Shown here piece after piece: positions 54,702-63,923 of a stretch of DNA of 64,000 nt. Each line of letters starts with the position of its first letter. Position 1 is the first letter of the stretch. Source of the DNA: Fodinibius salsisoli. Lineage in GTDB: Bacteria; Bacteroidota; Rhodothermia; Balneolales; Balneolaceae. Made by a program: the position numbers and the translations under genes. The notes beneath the pieces are model-generated. The model had not been told where the DNA came from, searched no databases, and saw only the letters and a list, made by a program, of their open reading frames with translations. The stretch lies in NCBI RefSeq assembly GCF_026229185.1, contig NZ_JAGGJA010000003.1, positions 1 to 64,000 of the forward strand, in the 5' to 3' direction.

Positions 54702-54838
54702 TAGAAACTTCACACATCATTGTAGCAAGTATTAGTACAGGATGTTAACAGATTGACCCATTGTCAATGCACATGGTACATGTTATATAAGATTAGCTAA
54801 AACATTACCAACTAATCTTAAACTAAATTTTGATTATT

Positions 54839-55162
54839 ATGGCTCACCAAGAACATCAAAACCTGATCAATAAACTTTCCAGCTGTCTTGCTGCTTGTGA
54901 ACACTGCGCAGACGCTTGTCTGTCGGAAGATAATATTGATGCAATGGTTGAGTGTATCCGGATCGATCGTGACTGTGCAGAGGTATGTGCGCTGGCAATA
55001 AAATTCGTATCCAGGGACTCGGACTATGCTTCTGCTATTCTGGATCGCTGTGCCGATCTTTGCAGTGCCTGCGCCGAAGAGTGTGGCAAACACGATCATG
55101 ATCATTGCCAAGAATGCGCGAAAGCGTGCCGAGAGTGTGCTGATGCATGCCGGAACTATTAA
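54839..55162 (+). CDS. Four-helix-bundle Cys-rich copper-binding protein (Csp/DUF326-like)
   Basis: 107 residues from ATG 54839. Cysteines recur at CxxC / CxxxC spacing (SCLAACEHCADACLS, DLCSACAEECG, HCQECAKACRECADACR), all pointing into a helical bundle, as in cytosolic copper-storage proteins that hold many Cu(I). No signal peptide, so it is cytoplasmic. A strong terminator follows. Confidence 0.9.
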   Translation: MAHQEHQNLINKLSSCLAACEHCADACLSEDNIDAMVECIRIDRDCAEVCALAIKFVSRDSDYASAILDRCADLCSACAEECGKHDHDHCQECAKACRECADACRNY

Positions 55163-55176
55163 CCGGGTATCGTTTT

Positions 55177-55231
55177 AGAAACAGGGTAGCCTCGCTTACG
55201 GCGATCCCTGTTTCTATTTTTTATTTTTTAG
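55177..55231 (+). terminator. Rho-independent terminator
   Basis: AGAAACAGGG (55177-55186) pairs with CCCTGTTTCT (55206-55215), followed by ATTTTTTATTTTTTA. It ends the copper block before the complex-I-like operon. Confidence 0.9.
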
Positions 55232-55343
55232 TTTGTAAATAACCATCAGGTAATCGATTATCTATTAGAGAAAGGGAAAATGGTTTTATCAGTCTGAAAG
55301 CTTCTTAATTAGTTTCAGATAAGGTGAATATCACGGAAAGAGA

Positions 55344-55706
55344 ATGGAGCCATTATATCAATACATCATTCTGTTTGGGATGCTCATTGCCACGGCCGGA
55401 TTGGCATGGATGCTCTACCTGATTAAACATTCGCTCGGCGATACGATAGATGAGCCTGGCAAAGATATGCCGACACAAAGTGGCCATCCGTCGCCCGAGC
55501 CTGCCTGGAATCGTTACCACGTGCATTACTATGGTTTTGCCCTGCTCTTTCTGGCCTTTGATATGGAGATGGCCTATATGTATCCCTGGGCAGTGGTGTA
55601 CAAAGAGCTGGGCCTCGTGGCATTGCTAGATATGGGCGTATTTTTGGCTATACTATTTCTTGGGTTGATTTATACCTGGACGCAAAGCGGACTCAAACGT
55701 CAATAA
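55344..55706 (+). CDS. nuoA: Complex I-like subunit A
   Basis: 120 residues with three membrane helices. YHVHYYGFALLFLAFDMEMAY is the NuoA signature (F-L-x-F-D-x-E), including the Asp/Glu of the quinone loop region. It starts the operon; the next gene begins three bases after its stop. Confidence 0.85.
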   Translation: MEPLYQYIILFGMLIATAGLAWMLYLIKHSLGDTIDEPGKDMPTQSGHPSPEPAWNRYHVHYYGFALLFLAFDMEMAYMYPWAVVYKELGLVALLDMGVFLAILFLGLIYTWTQSGLKRQ

Positions 55707-55709
55707 GCT

Positions 55710-57392
55710 ATGACGGAATCAGTAATGAAATACGGCGCTCGCAAGGGCCGGATGAGTTGGTTAAGACGCTGGATCGCCAGGGCATCTGCAAAAAATATTT
55801 GCATTTTTCCCGTGCCTGGTGCAGATATACTGCGATACTATCAAAAAAATATGCAGCTAAACTGTACGATCGCAGCCAACCCGCGCGAAGCCAATGTGCT
55901 TCTGGTCATGGGTGAAATGACCGAAGCCCTGGCCCTGAACGCTGGTGTAGCCTATCAGCAGATCCCACGTCCCCGCGTGTTGGTGTTTGCAGGTCCGGTT
56001 CAATTGCCCTACCTGCCTGAACCGGATGTTCAGATCTCTCTGAGTAATGGTTTTATTGATGAAGCCTTGCCACAAATCCGCCAACGATTAAAGAATCAGG
56101 CCTGGAGCGAAAACGCTGAACCATGGGTGCCAGACTTTCTGTCCGAAATGCTTGAAGATTCTGGAAACGGAGGACATGACCATCATAATCATGACCATGA
56201 CAATGGAGGCCAGAAGGATGATCCACACAATCATAATGGACATAACCATAGTGAACATAATCATGAGGGTCATGAAGATCATAACAGTGAAACCGGGCAT
56301 AATCATGACCATGAACACAATCATGAGGGAGACCATGAGGGTGGCGGCCACGATCACGGCGATATGGATTTCATGTCGATGGTAGCAATGACCAAGGACC
56401 TCCCGCGGCCCAAAGACGGGCTGCCAATGAATCGCAGCGATGTACACTTTGGACCCTTTCACCCCGGTCTGCCCGGTGGACTGTCGGTATTTATGGAGCT
56501 GGACGGCGATACCGTCATTGAGGCAAATATTGAAAATGACTTAACTGCCCGATCGCTTGATGACCTGATGCTGCTGGAGGCCAAACAGTTACCCGACACT
56601 CTGGCTCGATTCAACCCGCTGATGCCGGAGTCGTACCGGCTCCTGGCACGAAAAGCACTTCTAAATGCCTCAGACGACAAATCAACGACTACCTTTTCTT
56701 CTGCTGAACTCATTCAGTTGGAAAGTGAACGCATCGGCAGTCATTTGAACTGGCTGGCAACCTTTGCTAAAACCCTTGGCAACGAGTGGCTGCATCAAGA
56801 GTCCGCCCGATGGCATGCGGCGCACCGCAGCGAAGATATGGCACCTGAAAAACTGCTTGCGTTTCTGGAGCAAATTCGGACTATGCCGTATTTAAAAACG
56901 AAACTGAGCGTTGGAGGGCTCATTCCTGATAAGCTGCTGCATCATCTGTCGGGCCCAGCAGCCAAAGCGACTGGAAAACTGGAGGATGCAAGATCAAGTA
57001 ACGAGCAGTATCTGTCCTTGGATTGGGCACCGATCACCAATACCGAAAATAATGCGTGGGGACGGTTGCTGATGCGTCTGGAGGAGATAGAGCAGAGTCT
57101 TGAATTGATTAACAAGGCCAGAAGGCAGGAATCTAAAACAAATGACTTAAGTTTCTCAGGCTCAGGTGAACGGACGGCGAAGCTGGAAAGCCCGCGGGGC
57201 ACCTTGAGCCTTCATATAACTGTAGAGAATGGAAAGGTGACCCGAGTACAAATAGAAACCCCCTCGAAGCCGCTGGCCGCCTTGGTCCCTACACTAACGG
57301 AAGAAGAGGAACTGTCAGACGCGCTGGTACAGATAGCCTCGCTGGATATTTCGCCTTGGGAAATTGAACTTAAAGGAGCGGGGGGAGAATGA
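55710..57392 (+). CDS. NuoB/NuoD-like fusion with His-rich linker, no Fe-S cysteines
   Basis: 560 residues. Residues about 20-140 resemble NuoB (ANPREANVLLVMGEMTEAL; PRPRVLVFAGPVQ) but lack its CC and GCPP cysteines, so the N2 iron-sulfur cluster cannot form. Residues about 150-225 are almost pure His/Asn/Asp/Glu/Gly (for example HDHHNHDHDNGG). Residues about 245-560 resemble NuoD: FGPFHPGLPGGLSVFMELDG, ESERIGSHLNWLATFAKTLG, GRLLMRLEEIEQSLELI, ESPRGTLSLHI. In GPFHP the first His is kept, but the second (quinone-site) His is replaced. No NuoC part is seen. It overlaps the next gene by 4 bases. It likely docks on NuoA/H without passing electrons by the usual route. Confidence 0.7.
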   Translation: MTESVMKYGARKGRMSWLRRWIARASAKNICIFPVPGADILRYYQKNMQLNCTIAANPREANVLLVMGEMTEALALNAGVAYQQIPRPRVLVFAGPVQLPYLPEPDVQISLSNGFIDEALPQIRQRLKNQAWSENAEPWVPDFLSEMLEDSGNGGHDHHNHDHDNGGQKDDPHNHNGHNHSEHNHEGHEDHNSETGHNHDHEHNHEGDHEGGGHDHGDMDFMSMVAMTKDLPRPKDGLPMNRSDVHFGPFHPGLPGGLSVFMELDGDTVIEANIENDLTARSLDDLMLLEAKQLPDTLARFNPLMPESYRLLARKALLNASDDKSTTTFSSAELIQLESERIGSHLNWLATFAKTLGNEWLHQESARWHAAHRSEDMAPEKLLAFLEQIRTMPYLKTKLSVGGLIPDKLLHHLSGPAAKATGKLEDARSSNEQYLSLDWAPITNTENNAWGRLLMRLEEIEQSLELINKARRQESKTNDLSFSGSGERTAKLESPRGTLSLHITVENGKVTRVQIETPSKPLAALVPTLTEEEELSDALVQIASLDISPWEIELKGAGGE

Positions 57393-58291
57393 GTACCATA
57401 TTGACCTGGATTGCAATTGGACTATTATTTGCTGCCGGCGTCTATTTTGTAGCACTGCTGGAACAATGGTCATTGCAAGGATATTTTGACTGGGCGGCTC
57501 CGTTTAACGCCTTTCTTCGATCTTTCGGCCAGGAAGAAATTCGTACCCGCCGCTACGATACTGTGTTTTACGAGGCTACACCGGTGATCTTCATCGCTGT
57601 GGTACTGCTGGCCGTTGCCATTCTGCCTTTTGCCCGGGAAACAGTTATTCTCGATCTGGGCACCGCCGCGCTCTTCATCAATGCTGCGCTGGTTTATATC
57701 ATGGTTAGTCTCATCATGGCAGGTTGGTCGGCCAACGGCGTGTACGGAATGATCGGCGGTTGGAGAGCTATGGCTCAGCTTATCGCCTACTCCATGGCGG
57801 TAGTGATGGCCATAACGGCAGCTGTAATGCGCGCCGAGTCGATGGCAATGACCCCCATTATACAATCACAGGCTTCGCTTTGGAATATTTTTTATCAGCC
57901 GGTAGGTTTTTTGCTCTTTTACGGAGCCGTAATGGCAATAGCATTTCTTCCCCCTTTTGATCTGCCCACCGCCGAAGGAGAGCTGGCGGGCGGAGCCTGG
58001 GCAGAATTTACCGGTGCCCGCAAAACCCTGTTTCGCTTAGGCCGACTGCTGCTTATACTCACACTTTCCCTGGCGGTTACAATTTTCTTTCTGGGGGGCT
58101 GGCTCGGCCCCTGGCTGCCCGGTTTTGTATGGACGTTCATTAAAACTACACTGGTCGCCGCCTCTTTCTTCTGGGTCGGGCGATATTTTCCCCGCATCCG
58201 CCACGATCACCTGCTGGAGTGGGGCTGGAAGTATGCTGTACCGGCCGCGCTTTTTAACATCCTGCAAGTTGGGATAGTATTACTGTTATGA
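57389..58291 (+). CDS. nuoH: Complex I-like subunit H
   Basis: 300 residues with about eight membrane helices. The quinone-channel motif PFDLPTAEGELAGGAWAEFTG (about residue 190) is the NuoH signature. The usual N-terminal ERKxxGxxQxRxGPNxxGPxG motif is very degenerate (LEQWSLQGYFDWAAPFNAFL). It overlaps both neighbours by 4 bases, a sign of tight translational coupling. Confidence 0.85.
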   Translation: MSTILTWIAIGLLFAAGVYFVALLEQWSLQGYFDWAAPFNAFLRSFGQEEIRTRRYDTVFYEATPVIFIAVVLLAVAILPFARETVILDLGTAALFINAALVYIMVSLIMAGWSANGVYGMIGGWRAMAQLIAYSMAVVMAITAAVMRAESMAMTPIIQSQASLWNIFYQPVGFLLFYGAVMAIAFLPPFDLPTAEGELAGGAWAEFTGARKTLFRLGRLLLILTLSLAVTIFFLGGWLGPWLPGFVWTFIKTTLVAASFFWVGRYFPRIRHDHLLEWGWKYAVPAALFNILQVGIVLLL

Positions 58292-58812
58292 TGGAACTGC
58301 GAATCATATTATTAATTGTCATCGGGCTTATAGCCATCTGGTTTGGTTGGCGTGTGTTTCGTACTGATTCGATGGTGCGTTCGGCCTTTTCTCTGCTGGC
58401 ATCAATGGTGGCAGTAGGTGCAATGTTCTTAGTGATGGAAGCCGAATTCCTGGGTGTGCTTCAGATCATGATGATGGGCACCGAAATGAGCATCATGGCT
58501 ATCTTCATGATGATGTATATGATGGATCCCGGTGGCTTGGGCGAAATGGATATGACCCACCAGGAGAAGCCTTCTATAATAGTTGCAGTCATTTTTGGAG
58601 GTATCTCGCTGGCCGTCATCCTGCTTACAAAATGGGGCGATATTATTGCAGAGGCTCCGACGCCCGCCCAACAAAATCATGATCTGGGGATTGAAGTGAT
58701 GAAACGCTCAATGATGATTTTTGAATCCGCCGGCTTCTCAATTTTAACGGCCATGGTAGCTGCCCTGGCTACCGCTCTTATCATCCACAATAATCAAATA
58801 GAAAAGAACTAG
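58288..58812 (+). CDS. nuoJ: Complex I-like subunit J
   Basis: 174 residues, five helices. AMFLVMEAEFLGVLQIMMMG corresponds to the NuoJ TM3 region, but the usual VYxGA with its Tyr is replaced by MMMGTE. Met-rich helices are striking (MMMYMMDPGG). It follows nuoH with a 4-base overlap. Confidence 0.8.
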   Translation: MMELRIILLIVIGLIAIWFGWRVFRTDSMVRSAFSLLASMVAVGAMFLVMEAEFLGVLQIMMMGTEMSIMAIFMMMYMMDPGGLGEMDMTHQEKPSIIVAVIFGGISLAVILLTKWGDIIAEAPTPAQQNHDLGIEVMKRSMMIFESAGFSILTAMVAALATALIIHNNQIEKN

Positions 58813-58813
58813 C

Positions 58814-59119
58814 ATGGTATTAACGGTAGCATTAATTATAGGTACGATCCTGTTTGGCATCGGGCTCTATGGTGCCCTTAGCCAGACCAACCTGGTAATG
58901 ATCATGATGGGTGTTGAACTCATGCTGGGTGCATCGATGTTGAATCTCGTCGCCTTCTGGCGCTACTTGCATCCGGAAGTTTATTCTATACAGATGTTTG
59001 TGTTGGTTGTAATGACAGTGATGGCGCTCGAAGCCGCTGTGGGGTTTGCCATCGGCACTCAACGCTTCCGCTCCAAAGGTTCGGTCGAATCTGAAGAAGC
59101 CGCTGACTTAAAAGGATAA
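58814..59119 (+). CDS. nuoK: Complex I-like subunit K
   Basis: 101 residues, three helices. Both proton-path glutamates are present: GVELMLGASMLNLVAF in TM2 and MALEAAVGFAI in TM3. This suggests that the proton route through K is kept. Confidence 0.9.
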   Translation: MVLTVALIIGTILFGIGLYGALSQTNLVMIMMGVELMLGASMLNLVAFWRYLHPEVYSIQMFVLVVMTVMALEAAVGFAIGTQRFRSKGSVESEEAADLKG

Positions 59120-59120
59120 T

Positions 59121-61007
59121 ATGGTATACCTGCTTCTTATATTATTATCGCCGGCCGTCGCAAGCCTCTGGGCACTGTATAGTTCCAAAAAAGCGGGATA
59201 CGTTTCTTTATTCGGAGGCACGCTTTCCCTGCTGGCCTCCTCCCTCCTGTTTTTCAAAGTCTCCAACGGTTATTCAGCTGCATGGGAATTTAGCGGACTT
59301 CCGGGGCTTCCCTTTCGGCTTGATATCACTTATCTAAACACTTCACTTTCACTGGTAGTGGCGATAGTCGGTGGATTGATATTGTTGTACGCGGTCGGCT
59401 ATATGGCAGAAGAAAAAGGCAAGGCGCGATTCTGGAGCAGTATATCCCTCTTCCTGGCCTCCATGCAGCTACTGTTGTTTGCCGGTGACTGGATTCTTTT
59501 TGTCATCGCCTGGGAAATATTGGGCTTCTGCTCGTACCTGCTGATCAGCACCAAGTACTGGCAAACCGAAGCCGGGGAAGCCGCCAACAAGGCGTTTATC
59601 CTTAACAGGTTTGCCGACCTTGGTCTCTACATCGGCGTGTTTGTAATTATTCTTTCCAGCGGTTCCAGCGCCATTGTAGAATCGGCTCCTGCAACGATTT
59701 CTCAGTTCGGGGCACTAAGCCTCCTGTTTGGAGTCATGGGCAAGTCGGCCCAGGTACCGTTCCAAAGCTGGCTCACCGCAGCAATGAAAGGCCCTACCCC
59801 GGTGTCGGCACTGCTCCACTCAGCAACGATGGTCGCCGCCGGTATTGTACTACTCATCAAAGCCTTTCCACTGTTTTCCCCTGATATGCCGTTCTGGGTC
59901 GGTGCGATCGGCGGCATTACCGTTCTGATGACAGGGCTGACGGCTATTTTCTCCAATGACATCAAAAAGATGCTGGCTGCCTCAACCTCAAGCCAGCTTG
60001 GGTTCATGATACTGGCCATCGGAGCTGGTTCGACCGGGGCCGCATTGGCGCACCTTCTGGCACATGCCTTCATGAAAAGCAGCTTGTTCCTGGGTGCGGG
60101 AATCTGGCAGCACGGGGCCGGATCAACCCGTTTTGAGAAACTGGCAGGAGCAGGCAGAAAACTAAAAATCACCTTCACCGGTTTTGCTATTTCAGCGGTA
60201 GCTTTGGCAGGTATTCCTCCCTTCATAGGCTATTTTTCAAAAGACGGGATTCTGGCGGCCGGACTGGAATCTTCTCTGCCTGAATGGTATTTCGTTGTTG
60301 CCTTGCTGGGATCTTTACTAACAGCTATATATATGAGCCGAACGTTAGGGATTCTCTGGAAAGGTGATGTAACAGATGGTATCGAAAAACCCAGAGGTCT
60401 GCGATGGATGCAATCCGGGTTGATTCTAATGGTTCTTTTAGTAGTCGGCGGCGGATTATTTTTACACAGCATGATTGAGACCGCCGGTTTTCATCTGCCA
60501 AAAGCTAAAATTGCACAAATCAGCGGACTAGTCGCAGCCCTGGCGGGTCTCACTGTGGGATGGCTGGCCTCTTTTCAAAAGATTGGACACCCCATCACTG
60601 CTTACCTGCGAAACAACTACCCCATCGGAGGCGGCTATCATGCGCTGGTCGTCACACCTGTTATCAAGCTGGCAGCCCTTTGCCGAAGGTTGGATGAACG
60701 CCTTCATCAATTCGTGCTCAAAATTGGACAAAGTGTCCTGAAACTATCATCGGTTGTTGACACGACCGATGAGCGTGTTCATGAGAGCGTGCATGGGGTT
60801 GGACGTATAGGTTTAACTTTGGGAGATTGGTCGGAGCGGTCTGATGAGCAAGGCATCAACGGCTTAATTTTCAAGATTGTGGAGAGCGTCAAAAAAATGG
60901 GGCGACAGGGACAACAAACACAGTCCGGGTTGGTACACCGTGAACTCATGTGGTCGGTCTGGGGAATGGTAGCCTTTTTAATGCTAATGATATTAACGCT
61001 AATGTAA
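59121..61007 (+). CDS. nuoL: Complex I-like subunit L
   Basis: 628 residues with about sixteen helices. Pump residues: IAWEILGFCSYLL (Glu of TM5), KSAQVPFQSWLTAAMKGPTP (Lys of TM7) and SALLHSATMVAAG. The C-terminal third, including an amphipathic region and the final helix ELMWSVWGMVAFLMLMILTL, is present, so it can make the lateral helix. It looks like an active antiporter-type subunit. Confidence 0.9.
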   Translation: MVYLLLILLSPAVASLWALYSSKKAGYVSLFGGTLSLLASSLLFFKVSNGYSAAWEFSGLPGLPFRLDITYLNTSLSLVVAIVGGLILLYAVGYMAEEKGKARFWSSISLFLASMQLLLFAGDWILFVIAWEILGFCSYLLISTKYWQTEAGEAANKAFILNRFADLGLYIGVFVIILSSGSSAIVESAPATISQFGALSLLFGVMGKSAQVPFQSWLTAAMKGPTPVSALLHSATMVAAGIVLLIKAFPLFSPDMPFWVGAIGGITVLMTGLTAIFSNDIKKMLAASTSSQLGFMILAIGAGSTGAALAHLLAHAFMKSSLFLGAGIWQHGAGSTRFEKLAGAGRKLKITFTGFAISAVALAGIPPFIGYFSKDGILAAGLESSLPEWYFVVALLGSLLTAIYMSRTLGILWKGDVTDGIEKPRGLRWMQSGLILMVLLVVGGGLFLHSMIETAGFHLPKAKIAQISGLVAALAGLTVGWLASFQKIGHPITAYLRNNYPIGGGYHALVVTPVIKLAALCRRLDERLHQFVLKIGQSVLKLSSVVDTTDERVHESVHGVGRIGLTLGDWSERSDEQGINGLIFKIVESVKKMGRQGQQTQSGLVHRELMWSVWGMVAFLMLMILTLM

Positions 61008-61010
61008 GTT

Positions 61011-62489
61011 ATGGAGAGTATCACCTTGCCACTATTATCGATTACCACTTTTCTGCCGTTATTAGGCACGCTGGTCATATTACTGGTAAAACCCGATAAG
61101 CCGCGTACCACTTACCGTATTGGCATCGGGGCATCGACCCTGGCCGTAGTTACTTCCCTCGGTATTTGGCTGCGGGGCGTGGGCAGCAGTTTTAACCAGA
61201 TTGAGCAGCTTGAATGGATCCCATCACTTGGTATCGCCTACCGGATGGGCATTGATGGTATTAGCTTTCCTCTTGTTTTGCTCACAACAGTGCTCTTCCT
61301 GACAGCGTTAATCTATTCAGCAAAGATTGAAAAAAGAGCCAACAGTTATGTAATGCTGTTTCTGTTGCTCGAAACAGCATGCCTGGGAGTCTTTATGGCA
61401 CTGGACCTGTTTTTATTCTATGTTTTTTTTGAAGTAACCCTGGTCGGCATGTATTTCATTATCGCCGAGTGGGGACATGAAAATAGCAAGCAAGCCGCCC
61501 TGACTTTTTTCCTTTATACGCTGCTGGGCAGCCTGTTTCTGCTGTTGGCATTTCTGTCGCTCTACCTTCATTCGGATCCGCTTACCTTTGACATGCGAGC
61601 GCTCATCGCCAACCCGCCGCTGACGGGGTTGGCCGCTGCACTGACGTTCTGGGGATTGTTTGTAGCCTTTGCTATTAAAACCCCGCTCGTGCCGGTCCAT
61701 ACCTGGCTGCCCGCCGCTCATACCGAGGCACCGGCCGCTGGCAGTGCTATCCTGGCGGGTGTTCTGTTAAAACTGGGAGCATACGGATTCATTCGTTTTT
61801 CGCTTCAGATGACCCCGGACGCCTTCCAACAGTTTGCTCCATATGTAATAGTAATCTCCGTCATTACCGCCCTCTACGGGGCACTCGTAGCACTGGCACA
61901 GACCGATATCAAGCGGATGGTCGCCTACACCAGTGTCAACCATATGGGCTATATGGTATTTGGCGTTGCCGCCGCGGCTGCCCTGGGAAAAGGTGCTGAA
62001 ACCTCTGCGCTGGACGGTGCCACGCTGCAGATGATCAGTCACGGAGTGGTAACCGGGCTCCTGTTCCTGCTGGTAGGTGCACTGCAAGATCGCACGCAGA
62101 CACGGGAAATGACAGAGATAAGTGGTCTTTTGAAAACATACCCGGTATTAAGCGGGCTGTTCATTGTAGCAGCTTTTGCCTCGCTGGGTCTACCCGGGCT
62201 GGCCCACTTTCCCGCCGAATTTCAGATTTTTCTGGGTGGTTTTAGTGCATATCCGGTTGCCACGGGATTTATTATCCTGGGTCTCCTTATTACCACCGGG
62301 CTGTACCTCCGGGCCATTCAGAGCGTATTCATGGGTAATCCGGAGAAAGAAATTGACAGTAAAGGTGACCTTGACGCCCGTGAGCTGTGGGCTACGGTAC
62401 CACTGATTGCGGCCATTTTTATCATCGGTATCTACCCCGACTTACTGCTTTCAATTATTCACGCAACGACCGAATTGATAGGGTTTTGA
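61011..62489 (+). CDS. nuoM: Complex I-like subunit M
   Basis: 492 residues. FFEVTLVGMYFIIAEWG has the TM5 Glu, AIKTPLVPVHTWLPAAHTEA the TM7 Lys, and AILAGVLLKLGAYGFIRF follows. Full length and conserved, so proton translocation is expected. The gene starts 3 bases after nuoL. Confidence 0.9.
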   Translation: MESITLPLLSITTFLPLLGTLVILLVKPDKPRTTYRIGIGASTLAVVTSLGIWLRGVGSSFNQIEQLEWIPSLGIAYRMGIDGISFPLVLLTTVLFLTALIYSAKIEKRANSYVMLFLLLETACLGVFMALDLFLFYVFFEVTLVGMYFIIAEWGHENSKQAALTFFLYTLLGSLFLLLAFLSLYLHSDPLTFDMRALIANPPLTGLAAALTFWGLFVAFAIKTPLVPVHTWLPAAHTEAPAAGSAILAGVLLKLGAYGFIRFSLQMTPDAFQQFAPYVIVISVITALYGALVALAQTDIKRMVAYTSVNHMGYMVFGVAAAAALGKGAETSALDGATLQMISHGVVTGLLFLLVGALQDRTQTREMTEISGLLKTYPVLSGLFIVAAFASLGLPGLAHFPAEFQIFLGGFSAYPVATGFIILGLLITTGLYLRAIQSVFMGNPEKEIDSKGDLDARELWATVPLIAAIFIIGIYPDLLLSIIHATTELIGF

Positions 62490-62492
62490 CCT

Positions 62493-63854
62493 ATGACTAA
62501 AGACCTGCTGCTCATAATGCCTCAAATTGCAGTATTGCTTACGGCTATAGGCTCGCTCATAGCCGAAATGATGGGCAAGCCCCGTGGAAGTCTGTGGACG
62601 CTTATTATTGGCATGCTTGCCGCTACTGGGGTAGCTATCTCAAAAATTGGAACTATAACCACCGCTTTTTCGAATACCTTTCGGGTTGATTACCTGAGCT
62701 TGTGGGCTGTTATTATTCTTAGTATCACAAACATATTCATTGCCGTACTGGCCCGCAGTGAGCTGAAAAATACGTACCGGGAAGGTACCGTTTATAGCCT
62801 GCTGGTCTTTTCGTTGCTCGGTGCATTAATCATGACCGGGGCTGGCGACATCATGTTTGTGGTGTTAGGCATTCTCATCAGTACCCTTGCGGGCACAGCC
62901 TTAATCGCCTACAACAAAACCGACCCCGCCACAGAGGGTGCTTTCAAATACTATATTTACGGTTCGGTGACGGGGGCAGTCATGCTCTTTGGACTGACCT
63001 TTTGGGTGGGCATTATCGGAAGCACCTATCTTTCGGCACTGAATAATCCGGAGTTGAGTTCGCTGGCCGTTATTTTTGGCTTCATAACTCTACTGATTGG
63101 CATTGGCTACGCGGGATCGCTGGTACCGTTTCATTTTTGGACCCCCGATGCCTTTGAGGCTTCACCCGTTTCTATTGCGGCTTATCTGTCGGTGGTGCCC
63201 AAGGTCGGGGCCATCTTTGCGCTTGCACAGGTGGCAAGGGAGTTGCCGGTGGAGATGCTCAATTGGCCGCTGCTTTTGGGAGTGATCGCCGTGCTCTCGA
63301 TGACCTTTGGGAACGTAGTCGCTCTCTGGCAGGATAATATAGTGCGCTTGCTGGCATATTCCACTATTGCGCAGGCCGGCTATTTTTTACTGGGTGTGGT
63401 AGCCATTCAACAGAATCAACTGGCTGTCAACGCCCTGGTTGTATTCGGGATTGCCTATGCGGTAATGAATGTTGGGGCCTTTGCCATCGTACAGAGCTGT
63501 GGTACCCAATTAAAAGACTTTAACGGGTGGGCCAAACAGAAGCCCTGGCAGGCAGTTGGCATGACGATTTTCCTTTTGTCGTTGGTGGGAGTTCCGCCGC
63601 TGGCCGGATTTGCCGGAAAATTTCTACTGTTCGGGGCAGCGCTCGACGGAGGATACACCTGGCTGGCAGTGGCGGCTATTATCAACAGCGTAATTTCACT
63701 GGCGGTATACCTGCGCATCATTGTACCGACCTACTTTAATGAACCGAAACCGGAACCCATACAATCAACCAAGCCCGGTATACGTCTGGTGTGGATTAGT
63801 ACTTTTGTGTTGACGATTGCGGTCGGGCTCGGACTTCAGTGGTTCCTCGTATAG
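62493..63854 (+). CDS. nuoN: Complex I-like subunit N
   Basis: 453 residues with about fourteen helices. SLVPFHFWTPDAFEASPVSI and AYLSVVPKVGAIFAL are NuoN signatures. It is the last recognisable subunit gene; no NuoE, F, G or I follows before the window ends. Confidence 0.9.
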   Translation: MTKDLLLIMPQIAVLLTAIGSLIAEMMGKPRGSLWTLIIGMLAATGVAISKIGTITTAFSNTFRVDYLSLWAVIILSITNIFIAVLARSELKNTYREGTVYSLLVFSLLGALIMTGAGDIMFVVLGILISTLAGTALIAYNKTDPATEGAFKYYIYGSVTGAVMLFGLTFWVGIIGSTYLSALNNPELSSLAVIFGFITLLIGIGYAGSLVPFHFWTPDAFEASPVSIAAYLSVVPKVGAIFALAQVARELPVEMLNWPLLLGVIAVLSMTFGNVVALWQDNIVRLLAYSTIAQAGYFLLGVVAIQQNQLAVNALVVFGIAYAVMNVGAFAIVQSCGTQLKDFNGWAKQKPWQAVGMTIFLLSLVGVPPLAGFAGKFLLFGAALDGGYTWLAVAAIINSVISLAVYLRIIVPTYFNEPKPEPIQSTKPGIRLVWISTFVLTIAVGLGLQWFLV

Positions 63855-63923
63855 TTCATTTAAACTTTAATCTGATCATGCAGTCTCTTTACTTTCATCC
63901 TAATCAATTAATGGTCATTTATT

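Noticed and set aside
56152-56362. Tandem CAT/AAT/GAT-rich repeats resembling a repeat array
   Set aside because: They are in frame within the B/D fusion and simply encode the His-rich linker; no constant repeat/spacer pattern, so not CRISPR.
59702-60226. Leftward open frame of 174 codons inside nuoL
   Set aside because: Antisense shadow; the forward frame contains conserved NuoL pump motifs along the whole stretch.
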